From: Actinomycetota bacterium
GTDB lineage: Bacteria; Actinomycetota; Thermoleophilia; Gaiellales; Gaiellaceae
NCBI GenBank assembly: GCA_019234175.1
Contig: JAFALP010000429.1
Location: 1 to 8,786 of the forward strand
Length of the DNA stretch: 8,786 nt
Direction: 5' to 3'
Made by a program: the position numbers and the translations under genes
Notes under the pieces: generated by a model
Told to the model about the DNA's origin: nothing
The model's database searches: none
What the model saw: only the letters and a program-made list of their open reading frames with translations
Shown: positions 1 to 6,431 of the stretch, piece after piece
How the letters are laid out: every line of letters begins with the position of its first letter
Numbering within the stretch: position 1 is the stretch's first letter

Positions 1-1
1 C

Positions 2-70
2 GTTCCCGGCCTGGCCAACCCGTCGTTTCAAGACAACGCCAACGAGGCCATCCACCGGTTCATCATGTAA
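2..70 (+). CDS. C-terminal tail of an unidentified plus-strand gene (partial)
   Basis: An open frame enters from the left edge and ends at a TAA, giving 22 residues that begin VPGLANPSFQ and end HRFIM. Nineteen of the 22 codons end in G or C, as in the other genes here, which supports real coding. It points towards the minus-strand sixA gene, whose stop lies 61 bases further on, so the two are convergent. The piece is too short to assign a family and I do not recognise it. The minus-strand frame across the same bases looks like an arginine-rich shadow. Whether this is a real gene depends on sequence to the left. Confidence 0.45.
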   Translation, partial: VPGLANPSFQDNANEAIHRFIM

Positions 71-81
71 AGAGGGGCGAA

Positions 82-99
82 CGCGAACCGCCATTCGCG
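82..99. terminator. Possible bidirectional terminator hairpin between convergent genes
   Basis: A perfect 6-bp inverted repeat, CGCGAA (82-87) and TTCGCG (94-99), encloses a 6-base loop. After one mismatch the stem could extend by two more pairs. It lies in the 61-base gap between the plus-strand tail (stop at 70) and the sixA stop (132), where a shared terminator would be expected. There is no T-run on either side, so it is not a textbook intrinsic terminator. Short GC-rich repeats also arise by chance in DNA of this composition. Confidence 0.3.
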
Positions 100-131
100 C
101 TCAGCTCGCTTCAGGGGGACATTCGTAAGCG

Positions 132-599
132 CTAGTGCAACCCGCGCAGCAGCCGCGGCGTCGCGTACCACCGGAGTACGCCCTGCTCGACGTGGACGAC
201 GCCGCCCTTCTTCAGCTCCGTGTGCACGGTGTCGTCGTCTCCGCAAAGGAGGAGAGACACCACACGCGACAGCATGGGCTCATGGCCGACGAGCGCGACG
301 GACGCGCCCTGAACGAGCGGGATCGCGTCCTTCGGCGCACGCCACGCTTCCAGCTCCTCCGCGCGCGACGGCGCGGGCCACCCCGCTTCCTCGTGCAGGA
401 TCTCAGCCGTGCGCCACGCGCGCACGTACGGGCTCGACAGCACCACGTCGACGGACGGGACGAGCGTGCGCAGTCCGCGCGCCGCTTCGCGGAAGCGCTC
501 CTCGCCATCCTTCGTCAGCGGCCGGCCGGCGTCGTCGGGCCAGCGGTCGGCGTCGCGCTCCTCGGCGATCGCGTGACGGACGACGTAGACCTTGGTCAC
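132..599 (-). CDS. sixA: SixA-type phosphohistidine phosphatase (histidine phosphatase superfamily)
   Basis: The 155-residue protein matches the usual size of SixA, a small cytosolic histidine phosphatase that removes phosphate from phosphohistidine on signalling proteins. The catalytic RHA motif is at residues 8-10 (His9 is the expected nucleophile). A family block SSPYVRAWRTAE covers 55-66 (Arg60 and Arg63), and the second histidine is in GHEP (His106). The C-terminal KGG...L-RW...P-LLR stretch is also typical of the SixA group. A longer frame opens at 641, but I chose the GTG at 599 for two reasons. The fold begins directly after it (VTKVYVVRHA), and its GTGA overlaps the hydrolase stop by four bases, a translational coupling arrangement. 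It is probably the last gene of its transcript. The true substrate is unproven: relatives in this superfamily also act on sugar phosphates, which matters beside a glycosyltransferase. Confident on family, moderate on function. Confidence 0.87.
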   Translation of the reverse strand: MTKVYVVRHAIAEERDADRWPDDAGRPLTKDGEERFREAARGLRTLVPSVDVVLSSPYVRAWRTAEILHEEAGWPAPSRAEELEAWRAPKDAIPLVQGASVALVGHEPMLSRVVSLLLCGDDDTVHTELKKGGVVHVEQGVLRWYATPRLLRGLH

Positions 600-1228
600 G
601 CGAGAACGCGGGCGAGCGTGTCGTGCTCGCCGAGCATCCACATGTGGCCGCCTGTCGACGCCAGCTCGCGGTAGTCGGCGCCGAGCGCGTCTGCGAGCGC
701 ACGCGAATGCCGGCGCGTCACGAGCGTGTCACTCGCGCAGCCGACGACGAGCACCGGAATGCCTGCCTCGCGGATGCGCGCGCATTCACGGCGCAGATCG
801 AGCGCTCGGACCTGCTCCGCGAGCGCCCACGCCGCGCGCGGCGCACGGGCGACTGCGGCGAGTGCGCGGGTGGCCGCGTCGCGCGGATAGACCCCGCGGG
901 CGACCTGCCGGAGAAAGTCGACGATGCTCGCCGCGATCGGCTTCTGCAGCGGCAGCCCCGCCGGTGCAACGAGGACGAGCCGTTCGACGAGCTCGGGCGA
1001 CTCGGCCGCAGCGAGGATGGCGAGGGCGGCGCCCATCGAGTGCCCGCCGAGCCGCGAGCGGCCGCGGTGGTGCAGCTCCACGTCGAGCCAGCGGCTGTAC
1101 GCCGCCAGCGATCCGCCCGAGGCCGCGAAGCTCGGCGGCTCGAGCGCGCGCCACTCCGGCGGAAGGCCGGGCTCGTACAACGTGGCGGGCGCACCCCAGC
1201 CGGGAAGGAACAGCGCGGGCGACTGCAT
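596..1228 (-). CDS. Alpha/beta hydrolase fold protein
   Basis: This is a 210-residue, probably cytosolic hydrolase; no signal peptide is visible. The start of the fold carries a PGWG turn (9-12) that would form the oxyanion hole. The nucleophile elbow is GHSMG with Ser64, the acid is most likely Asp167 in ASDTLV, and the catalytic histidine is His195 in GGHMWM, so the triad looks complete. It is shorter than most family members (about 250-300), with a compact helical cap around residues 95-150 rich in alanine and arginine. The layout recalls BioH-like esterases and thioesterases, but no substrate can be named. The ATG at 1228 lies 21 bases after the upstream PHP-glycosyltransferase stop, and the stop overlaps the sixA start by four bases, so the three genes are probably cotranscribed. 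No clear ribosome binding site precedes the ATG. Confidence 0.85.
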   Translation of the reverse strand: MQSPALFLPGWGAPATLYEPGLPPEWRALEPPSFAASGGSLAAYSRWLDVELHHRGRSRLGGHSMGAALAILAAAESPELVERLVLVAPAGLPLQKPIAASIVDFLRQVARGVYPRDAATRALAAVARAPRAAWALAEQVRALDLRRECARIREAGIPVLVVGCASDTLVTRRHSRALADALGADYRELASTGGHMWMLGEHDTLARVLA

Positions 1229-1249
1229 CCGCGCATCGTAGTGCCCGGC

Positions 1250-3487
1250 TCAAGCCGCGACCAGCGTCCGCGTCCGATCGAGGCCGAGAACCTGTCGATA
1301 CGTGTCGGCGAGCGAGGCGAAGGCGGCGTCCCAGGTGCGCGCCCGCGCGGCCGCGAGGCCGGCGGCGCCGTACGAGGCGCGGCGTGCGGGACTCTCGGCC
1401 AGCTCGAGCAACGCGGCGGCGAGAAGGCCGGGATCGTCCGGAGGGACGAGCAATCCGTTCTGCCCGTGGACGACGAGCTCGGTGGCGCCGCCGGCGGCGG
1501 CGGCGACGACGGGAAGGCCGGAGGCACCCGCCTCGAGCAGCACCTGGCCGAACGTGTCGGTCGTGCTCGGGAAGCAGAAGACGTCGGCGCTCGCGTAGAG
1601 CGAGGCGAGGTCGGTACCGTGCGCCTCGCCGACGAACATCGTCCCCGCCGGAGCGGTGCGCTCGAACTCGCGCCGCGCCGGGCCCTCGCCGACGATCACG
1701 AGCCGCGCCTCGGAGCGCGCGCGGGAGACCCGGGCGAACGCGTCGAGGAGCACGCCGATCCGCTTCTCGTGCGAGAGCCGGCCGACGTAGAGGACGACGA
1801 GGCCGCCGCCGTCGAGCAGCTCCTCGCGCAGCGCCTCGTCACGTCGCTCCGGGGAGACGAGATCGGTGTCGACGCCGCGGCCCCAGATGCCGACGTCTGC
1901 CAGGCCGCGCGCGACGAGCGCGTCGGCGACGCCGTGTGTGGGTGCGAGCACCGTCGAGCACCGTCCGTAGAACCAGTCGACGTATACCTCCGTCGCTTCG
2001 GCGACGATGAGATCGCGCGTCAGATGCAGCGCATACGGGCCGAGCTCGGTGTGGTACGAGCCGACGACCGGAATGCCGAGCAGTCGCGCGACGGCGAGAC
2101 CGCAGAAGCCGACCGGCCCCGGAGTGGCGACGTGGATGACGTCGGGGTTCCGTTCCTCGATGCACGCGAGCACGTCCGTCGGGAGCGGGAAGCGCAGGTC
2201 GAGCGATTCGTAGCTCGGGAGCGGGAGCGACCAGTCCGGCGGGAGCGCGATCGTCCCCGGTGCCGGCTCCTCGTGCGCGGCGACGACGACGGCGCCGGGA
2301 TACGCTCCGTCCGCGGCGGCGCCGGCGAGGCGGCGCATCGTGCCGGCGACACCGTTCACCTCCGAGAACGTGTCGGTGAAGAGCAGCGCGCGCGGCGCTC
2401 TCGGCCGCGTGCCGCGCTTGCCGAAGAACGCATGCTCGATCTCGGAGAGGCAGCTGCGCGACTCGGCGTGGTGGCGCGCGGTGGCAAGGTACGGAAGCTG
2501 GAGCCCGGCGGCGAACGCGAGCGCACCGAGGCGGCGGCCCGCGCCGGGCAGCTCGGCGAGCGACATGCCGCCCGCGCGTGCGCGCTCGCCGAGAAGCCGG
2601 ACGAAGCGCGCGCTCTGGTCGGCGATCTCGCGATGCCGCTCCTCCGCGTCGGTCGCGTCGTCGTCGAAGAGCGCCTCCACCTGCGCGCGGATCGTGTCCG
2701 GCAGCTCCGCGCCGGAGATGCGGTAGGCGTTCACGAAGAGCGCCGCCACCGCGTGCGCGAGCTTCGCCGTCGAGCCGTGCGCGCCGGCGACGGAGCCCTC
2801 GCCGCGCGCGACGGCGGCGAGGAAGCCGTCGACGCCCTCGCCGGGCGCGTCCGTCCACGTGGTGGCGATGTCGAGCGCGCCGTGGTCGTCGGAGCCGCCG
2901 GTGAGCGCGATGCGGCCGTCGTGCGCAGGCTCGATGCCGTGCTTCTCCGCGAGCGACGCGAGGAAGTCGGGCTTCACCGCCGCCGCGAGCCGGCACGCGA
3001 GCTCGTTCGACTCGCGCGAGCGCGCGCCGTTTCTCCCCTCCCAGACGCCGAAGAGCAGCATCATCCGCTCGACATGGCTCGCCGTGAGCGGCGGCCCCAT
3101 GCGATAGAGCGGATGGGCGAGCGCGTGCGCGAGGCCGCGCTCGCGGAGGAACGCGACGAGCTCGTACACCGACGGGCGGTATGGCTGCAGATCGCGGTGG
3201 TCCTCCTCGGTGAGGTTCCAGACGAGGACGTGGAGCGGCACCTCGTCCTCGGGGAAGCGTGTCGTCACCTCGACGGAGACGAACGTGTCGGGAAGGTGCG
3301 CGATCGTCAGCGCGCCTTCGACCGTGTTGTGGTCGCTGATGGTGACGTGCGTCATGCCGCGCGCCCTGCACACGCGATACAGGCGCTCGGGCTGCGTGTA
3401 CGACTCGCCCAGGCGGGCGCGACGGAGCGCGTAGTTCCCGCTGTCCGTCGAGTAGATCGAGTGGACGTGCAGGTCGCAACGACTCAC
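1250..3487 (-). CDS. PHP-domain phosphoesterase fused to GT-B family 4 glycosyltransferase
   Basis: The protein has 745 residues from the chosen GTG. Residues 1 to about 215 form a PHP domain with all the expected metal-ligand motifs: H7-x-H9, D52-H53 in SDHN, E73, H86, H125 in AHPLYR, and D200-x-H202 in GSDDHG. This suggests an active metal-dependent phosphoesterase. Residues 215-360 form a mostly helical linker that I do not recognise. From about 366 to the end there is a GT4 glycosyltransferase: LFTDTFSEVNGVAGT at its start, an acceptor-side HVATPGPVG stretch, GSYHTELGP, the second-domain strand LYVGRLSHEKR, and the donor-site TDTFGQVLLEAGASG. In that last motif an Asp takes the first position of the usual E-x7-E. 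It resembles mannosyltransferases of the MgtA/PimB type, but donor and acceptor are unknown. No membrane helix or signal is visible. A GTG at 3550 would add 21 residues unlike the domain; I prefer 3487 because the PHP strand (CDLHVHS) starts at once, although its ribosome binding site is weak. Hydrolase and sixA follow closely. Confidence 0.88.
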   Translation of the reverse strand: MSRCDLHVHSIYSTDSGNYALRRARLGESYTQPERLYRVCRARGMTHVTISDHNTVEGALTIAHLPDTFVSVEVTTRFPEDEVPLHVLVWNLTEEDHRDLQPYRPSVYELVAFLRERGLAHALAHPLYRMGPPLTASHVERMMLLFGVWEGRNGARSRESNELACRLAAAVKPDFLASLAEKHGIEPAHDGRIALTGGSDDHGALDIATTWTDAPGEGVDGFLAAVARGEGSVAGAHGSTAKLAHAVAALFVNAYRISGAELPDTIRAQVEALFDDDATDAEERHREIADQSARFVRLLGERARAGGMSLAELPGAGRRLGALAFAAGLQLPYLATARHHAESRSCLSEIEHAFFGKRGTRPRAPRALLFTDTFSEVNGVAGTMRRLAGAAADGAYPGAVVVAAHEEPAPGTIALPPDWSLPLPSYESLDLRFPLPTDVLACIEERNPDVIHVATPGPVGFCGLAVARLLGIPVVGSYHTELGPYALHLTRDLIVAEATEVYVDWFYGRCSTVLAPTHGVADALVARGLADVGIWGRGVDTDLVSPERRDEALREELLDGGGLVVLYVGRLSHEKRIGVLLDAFARVSRARSEARLVIVGEGPARREFERTAPAGTMFVGEAHGTDLASLYASADVFCFPSTTDTFGQVLLEAGASGLPVVAAAAGGATELVVHGQNGLLVPPDDPGLLAAALLELAESPARRASYGAAGLAAARARTWDAAFASLADTYRQVLGLDRTRTLVAA

Positions 3488-3579
3488 TGCTCTTGCTTGT
3501 AGAGCGAGTTGCGGACGGCGGTGGCCGTTTCTCGGCCGTCGACACCACACCGCAACCTCGCGGTTACTTCATTGATGCC
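3488..3579 (-). promoter_or_regulatory. Gap upstream of the PHP-glycosyltransferase with several small inverted repeats
   Basis: This is the longest break in the minus-strand series. It holds a 5-bp stem (3549-3553 with 3560-3564). It also holds two mutually exclusive pairings: 3523-3527 with 3533-3537 (5 bp), and 3514-3519 with 3535-3540 (6 bp). Such competing stems could end the importer transcript or form an attenuator-like leader. They are short, and the base composition makes chance stems common. I see no convincing -35/-10 promoter pair. If transcription restarts for the left-hand group, this is the likely place. Confidence 0.22.
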
Positions 3580-4368
3580 TCAGGCGCTGCCGGCGAGGAG
3601 CAACAGCTGGTGCGGACTGAACGGCGCGCTCGACACCGCGATCGACCCGGAGTATGGATAGTCGAGCGTGAGCGCGACGAGCAGCGCGGTGCCGACGAGC
3701 GCGGAGGCGGCGCCGATCATCACCACCTGGATGCGCTCTCCGAACGGCTTGAAGTAGAAGGTCGTGGAAAGCGCGAGGACCGCGCCGAGCACGAGCAGCA
3801 CCTGGAACACGTCGGGAAGCGCGATGTTGGCGTCGTCGAGACGCGTCCTCCGCGCGACGACGAGGTCGTTGATGCGGGACAGGGTGTCGGAGTAGAACGG
3901 GTTCGAGCCCGCCGCCTTCCGCCCGCCGTCGAGGGTCGCGTACATGGCGTCGATGTCATGCCACGCCTGCAGGCTCGACTGCCCGCGCCGCATCTCCTTC
4001 CATTCCCGGCCGCGAACGTCGTCCGCGTAGATGAGCACGTCGGCGCGGATCTTCCCGGCGAGCGGCTGCGGGAGGCCGGAGCTCGTGCGCAGGACCTGGG
4101 CGAGGACAGTGGCTTCCTGCTTCGCGTCCGCGTTCGCGCGCGTGAAGTTCGTGTACAGCTGCCCGATGGTGAACGCGAGGACGAAGCTGAAGAGGCCGGA
4201 CGAGATCGAGAACGCGCTCGACAGGCTCCGGCTGTCGGCGTGCGCGGCGAGGCTGGGGACGAGGCGCCGCATGAGCGCGAAGCCGCCGAGCCCGACGCAC
4301 AGCGCCCCGCCGACGACGACGAGCGCGAGCGCCCACGTCGGCAGCGTGTTCAGGAGCCACCGGTCCAC
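3580..4368 (-). CDS. DUF4239 (bestrophin-like) integral membrane protein
   Basis: The protein has 262 residues with four predicted membrane helices at about 11-33, 52-75, 185-205 and 213-236. A hydrophilic, mainly helical segment of some 110 residues separates the two helix pairs. Family-like features include the F-x-LAFTIGQLYTNF helix followed by R-A-N-A-D and an early EA (85-86), the EW pair (122-123), the paired R-x-x-RL in RRTRL (173-177), LPDVFQVLL opening the third helix, and LDYPYSG (235-241) after the fourth. This pattern and length are what I know of DUF4239, a family described as bestrophin-like with no established role; an ion channel or transport function would be a guess. The GTG start is supported by AGGA seven bases upstream. 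It starts 18 bases after the dppF stop with no terminator between, so it is probably part of the importer transcript. The family assignment is from memory of its pattern and should be tested by profile search. Confidence 0.78.
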   Translation of the reverse strand: MDRWLLNTLPTWALALVVVGGALCVGLGGFALMRRLVPSLAAHADSRSLSSAFSISSGLFSFVLAFTIGQLYTNFTRANADAKQEATVLAQVLRTSSGLPQPLAGKIRADVLIYADDVRGREWKEMRRGQSSLQAWHDIDAMYATLDGGRKAAGSNPFYSDTLSRINDLVVARRTRLDDANIALPDVFQVLLVLGAVLALSTTFYFKPFGERIQVVMIGAASALVGTALLVALTLDYPYSGSIAVSSAPFSPHQLLLLAGSA

Positions 4369-4386
4369 CCGGCGATCCTACGAGGC

Positions 4387-5400
4387 TCAGATGACGTCGG
4401 CTGCTTCGGCGAAGTGGCAGGCGACCGGGTGGCCCTGCCCGCGGTCGACGAGCGCCGGCTCCTCGTCCGCGCAGATCTGCTGCGCCTTCCAGCACCGGGT
4501 CCGGAACCGGCAGCCGGAGGGCGGGCTCGTCGGGTTCGGGACGTCCCCCTCGAGGACGATCCGCTGCCGCGCCCGCTCGCGCTTCGGGTCCGGGATCGGC
4601 GCCGCGGAGAGGAGTGCCTGCGTGTACGGATGCGACGGCGTGTCGTACACGTCGACACGCGTCCCGATCTCGACGATCTTCCCGAGGTACATGACGGCGA
4701 CGCGGTCGGAGATGTGCCGGATGACCGACAGGTCGTGCGCGATGAACAGGAACGAGATGCCGAAGTCGTGCTGCAGCGACTCCAGCAGGTTGACGATGCC
4801 CGCTTGGATGGAGACGTCGAGCGCCGATACCGGCTCGTCCAGCACGAGCGTCTTCGGCGACAGCGAGAGCGCGCGGGCGATGCCGACGCGCTGGCGCTGG
4901 CCGCCGGAGAACTCGTGCGGATAGCGGTTGCGATGCTCGGGGTTCAGCCCCACGAGCCGGAAGAGCTCTGCCACGCGCTGGTGCCCGGCCCGGTCCCACC
5001 GCCCGTGCACACGGAGCGGCTCGGCGACGATGTCGCCGACCGGCATGCGCGGGTCGAGCGACGCGTACGGATCCTGGAAGACGACCTGCAGGTCGCTGCG
5101 GAGACGGCGGAGGGCGGCGCCGCGCTTCGTCGTCAGCTCCTCGCCGCGGAAGCGCACCGAGCCCGACGTCGCCCGGACGAGCTGCAGGATCGTGCGGCCG
5201 AGCGTCGTCTTGCCGCAGCCGGACTCGCCGACGATGCCGAGCGTCTCACCGGCCTTCAACGCGAACGACACGCCGCTGACCGCGTGCACTTCGCCGGTCT
5301 TGTGCCTGAGGAACTTGCCGCCGTACACGGGGTAGTGCTTGACGAGGTCCTCCACCTCCAGGAGGACTTCGCCGTTGCGGGCCTGCTCGGCGACGGCCAT
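4387..5400 (-). CDS. dppF: Peptide ABC transporter ATP-binding protein, DppF/OppF type
   Basis: This is one of the two cytosolic ATPases that power uptake through the DppB-DppC channel. The 337-residue protein shows Walker A GESGCGKT (58-65), Q-loop [11 protein letters not shown] (Gln109), signature FSGGQRQR (164-171), Walker B LVLDE (185-189) with D-loop SALD, and the switch histidine His222 in IAHDLS. The C-terminal oligopeptide/HPY extension begins at [11 protein letters not shown] (256-266). It carries C297-x5-C303-x6-C310-x17-C328, the pattern linked to iron-sulfur binding in DppD proteins. The ATG at 5400 is chosen because it forms TGATG with the dppD stop; a frame reaching 5481 would overlap dppD needlessly. 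Peptide specificity is inferred from family only: nickel, glycoside or other solutes use the same transporter class. It shares two short, exactly identical DNA patches with dppD. Confidence 0.93.
   Translation of the reverse strand: MAVAEQARNGEVLLEVEDLVKHYPVYGGKFLRHKTGEVHAVSGVSFALKAGETLGIVGESGCGKTTLGRTILQLVRATSGSVRFRGEELTTKRGAALRRLRSDLQVVFQDPYASLDPRMPVGDIVAEPLRVHGRWDRAGHQRVAELFRLVGLNPEHRNRYPHEFSGGQRQRVGIARALSLSPKTLVLDEPVSALDVSIQAGIVNLLESLQHDFGISFLFIAHDLSVIRHISDRVAVMYLGKIVEIGTRVDVYDTPSHPYTQALLSAAPIPDPKRERARQRIVLEGDVPNPTSPPSGCRFRTRCWKAQQICADEEPALVDRGQGHPVACHFAEAADVI
5134..5163 (-). repeat. 30-base patch identical to part of dppD (copy in dppF)
   Basis: These 30 bases match 6204-6233 exactly, synonymous positions included. 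Both copies encode [10 protein letters not shown], between Walker A and the Q-loop. A second exact patch of 21 bases (4900-4920 and 5958-5978) covers PHEFSGG at the ABC signature. These are probably traces of common descent of the two ATPase genes or of gene conversion, not a mobile repeat. Confidence 0.8.
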
Positions 5401-6431
5401 CAGCCGTGCAGCTCCGAGTCGGTGGCGGTGGCCGCGAAGATCTCCTCGCCGCGACCGGCGAGCTCCTCCGAGAAATGGCACGCCGCACGATGCCCCGCAC
5501 CTTCGACGGCGCGAAGCTCGGGCTCCTCCTGGGAGCAGATCGCCTGCGCGAGCGGGCAGCGCGGCGTGAACGGGCAGCCCGGCGGAAGGTGCACGAGCGA
5601 CGGCGGCGAGCCCGGGATCGGACGGAGCGGCTCGGAGGCGTCGGTGTCGAGCCGCGGCAGCGACGCGAGCAGCCCGACCGTGTACGGCATCCGCGGCGCG
5701 TAGAAGATGTCGTCCGTCGAGCCGTACTCCACCGGCTTGCCGGCGTACATCACCATGATCTCGTCGGCGAAACCGGCCATGACGCCGAGGTCGTGGGTGA
5801 TGAACATCATCGCCGCCTGCGTCTCCGCCTGCGCCGCCTTCAACGCCTCGAGCACCTGCGCCTGCACGGTCACGTCGAGGGCCGTCGTCGCCTCGTCGGC
5901 GATGATCACGTCAGGGTCGTTCGCCATGGCGGTGGCGATGACCACGCGCTGCTGCATGCCGCCGGAGAACTCGTGCGGGTAGCTCTTCGCCCGCTCGGCC
6001 GCGCGCGGGATGCCGACGATCTCCAGCAGCTCGACCGCGCGCTTCCATGCCTCGTCCTTCGACACGTTGCGATGCTCGGAGATGACCTCCGCCACCTGCC
6101 AGCCGACGGTGTACACCGGGTTCAGCGAGCTCGTCGGGTCCTGGAAGATCACCGAGATGTGACTGCCGCGGATCTTCGCGAGGTCGCGGTCGCGCTTGCC
6201 GAGCAGCTCCTCGCCGCGGAAGCGCACCGAGCCGGCGACGCGCGCGTTCCGCGGCAGCAGGCCCATGATCGCGAGCGCCGTCACCGACTTCCCCGATCCC
6301 GACTCGCCGGCGATGCCGAGCACGCGGCCGGGATGCAGCGAGAAGCCGACGCCTCGCACCGCCTGCACCGTCCCCTCGTCGGTCGGGAACGAGACGGTGA
6401 GGTTCTCGACCTCGAGGACCGGCTCGCTCAC
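5400..6431 (-). CDS. dppD: Peptide ABC transporter ATP-binding protein, DppD/OppD type
   Basis: This is the partner ATPase to DppF, expected to form the nucleotide-binding heterodimer under the DppB-DppC channel. The 343-residue protein has Walker A GESGSGKS (42-49), Q-loop [11 protein letters not shown] (Gln97), signature FSGGMQQR (155-162), Walker B VIIADE (175-180) with D-loop TALD, and switch histidine His213 in ITHDLG. The FSGGMQQR form is the one typical of DppD/OppD as opposed to DppF/OppF (FSGGQRQR), which decides the assignment. The C-terminal extension contains C286-x5-C292-x6-C299-x18-C318, a complete candidate iron-sulfur motif. The GTG start at 6431 overlaps the dppC stop by four bases (GTGA), and its stop shares one base with the dppF start. 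About 20 residues beyond the last cysteine form a short polar tail with no recognisable motif. Confidence 0.93.
   Translation of the reverse strand: MSEPVLEVENLTVSFPTDEGTVQAVRGVGFSLHPGRVLGIAGESGSGKSVTALAIMGLLPRNARVAGSVRFRGEELLGKRDRDLAKIRGSHISVIFQDPTSSLNPVYTVGWQVAEVISEHRNVSKDEAWKRAVELLEIVGIPRAAERAKSYPHEFSGGMQQRVVIATAMANDPDVIIADEATTALDVTVQAQVLEALKAAQAETQAAMMFITHDLGVMAGFADEIMVMYAGKPVEYGSTDDIFYAPRMPYTVGLLASLPRLDTDASEPLRPIPGSPPSLVHLPPGCPFTPRCPLAQAICSQEEPELRAVEGAGHRAACHFSEELAGRGEEIFAATATDSELHG
6204..6233 (-). repeat. 30-base patch identical to part of dppF (copy in dppD)
   Basis: This is the exact partner of 5134-5163 and encodes [10 protein letters not shown] in dppD. The bases on either side differ between the two copies, so the identity stops sharply at both ends. 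Confidence 0.8.

Noticed and set aside
600..641. A longer sixA starting at 641
   Set aside because: The extra 14 residues are arginine-rich and would lie inside the hydrolase gene. The GTG at 599 gives a four-base coupled overlap and starts right at the conserved fold.
592..2010. A 472-codon plus-strand frame that is extremely arginine-rich
   Set aside because: It is a composition artefact in GC-rich DNA, with no recognisable motif, and lies antisense to well-supported genes.
623..3502. A 959-codon open frame on the plus strand, antisense to the hydrolase and the PHP-glycosyltransferase
   Set aside because: Its translation is dominated by Arg, Glu, Ala and Asp with no domain or membrane pattern, while the opposite strand carries proteins with intact catalytic motifs. 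Long antisense frames of this kind follow from strong G/C bias at third codon positions.
3488..3550. An extra 21-residue N-terminus for the PHP-glycosyltransferase from a GTG at 3550
   Set aside because: The added residues are arginine-rich and unlike PHP domain starts. The gap they would cover contains inverted repeats, and the domain begins directly after the GTG at 3487.
5401..5481. A longer dppF starting at 5481
   Set aside because: The added residues look like a shadow of the dppD C-terminus, while the ATG at 5400 forms a TGATG junction with the dppD stop.
3493..5703. A 736-codon open frame on the plus strand across the DUF4239 gene and both ATPases
   Set aside because: It has the same charged, low-complexity composition and runs across several real gene boundaries. 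The minus strand has textbook ABC ATPase motifs here.
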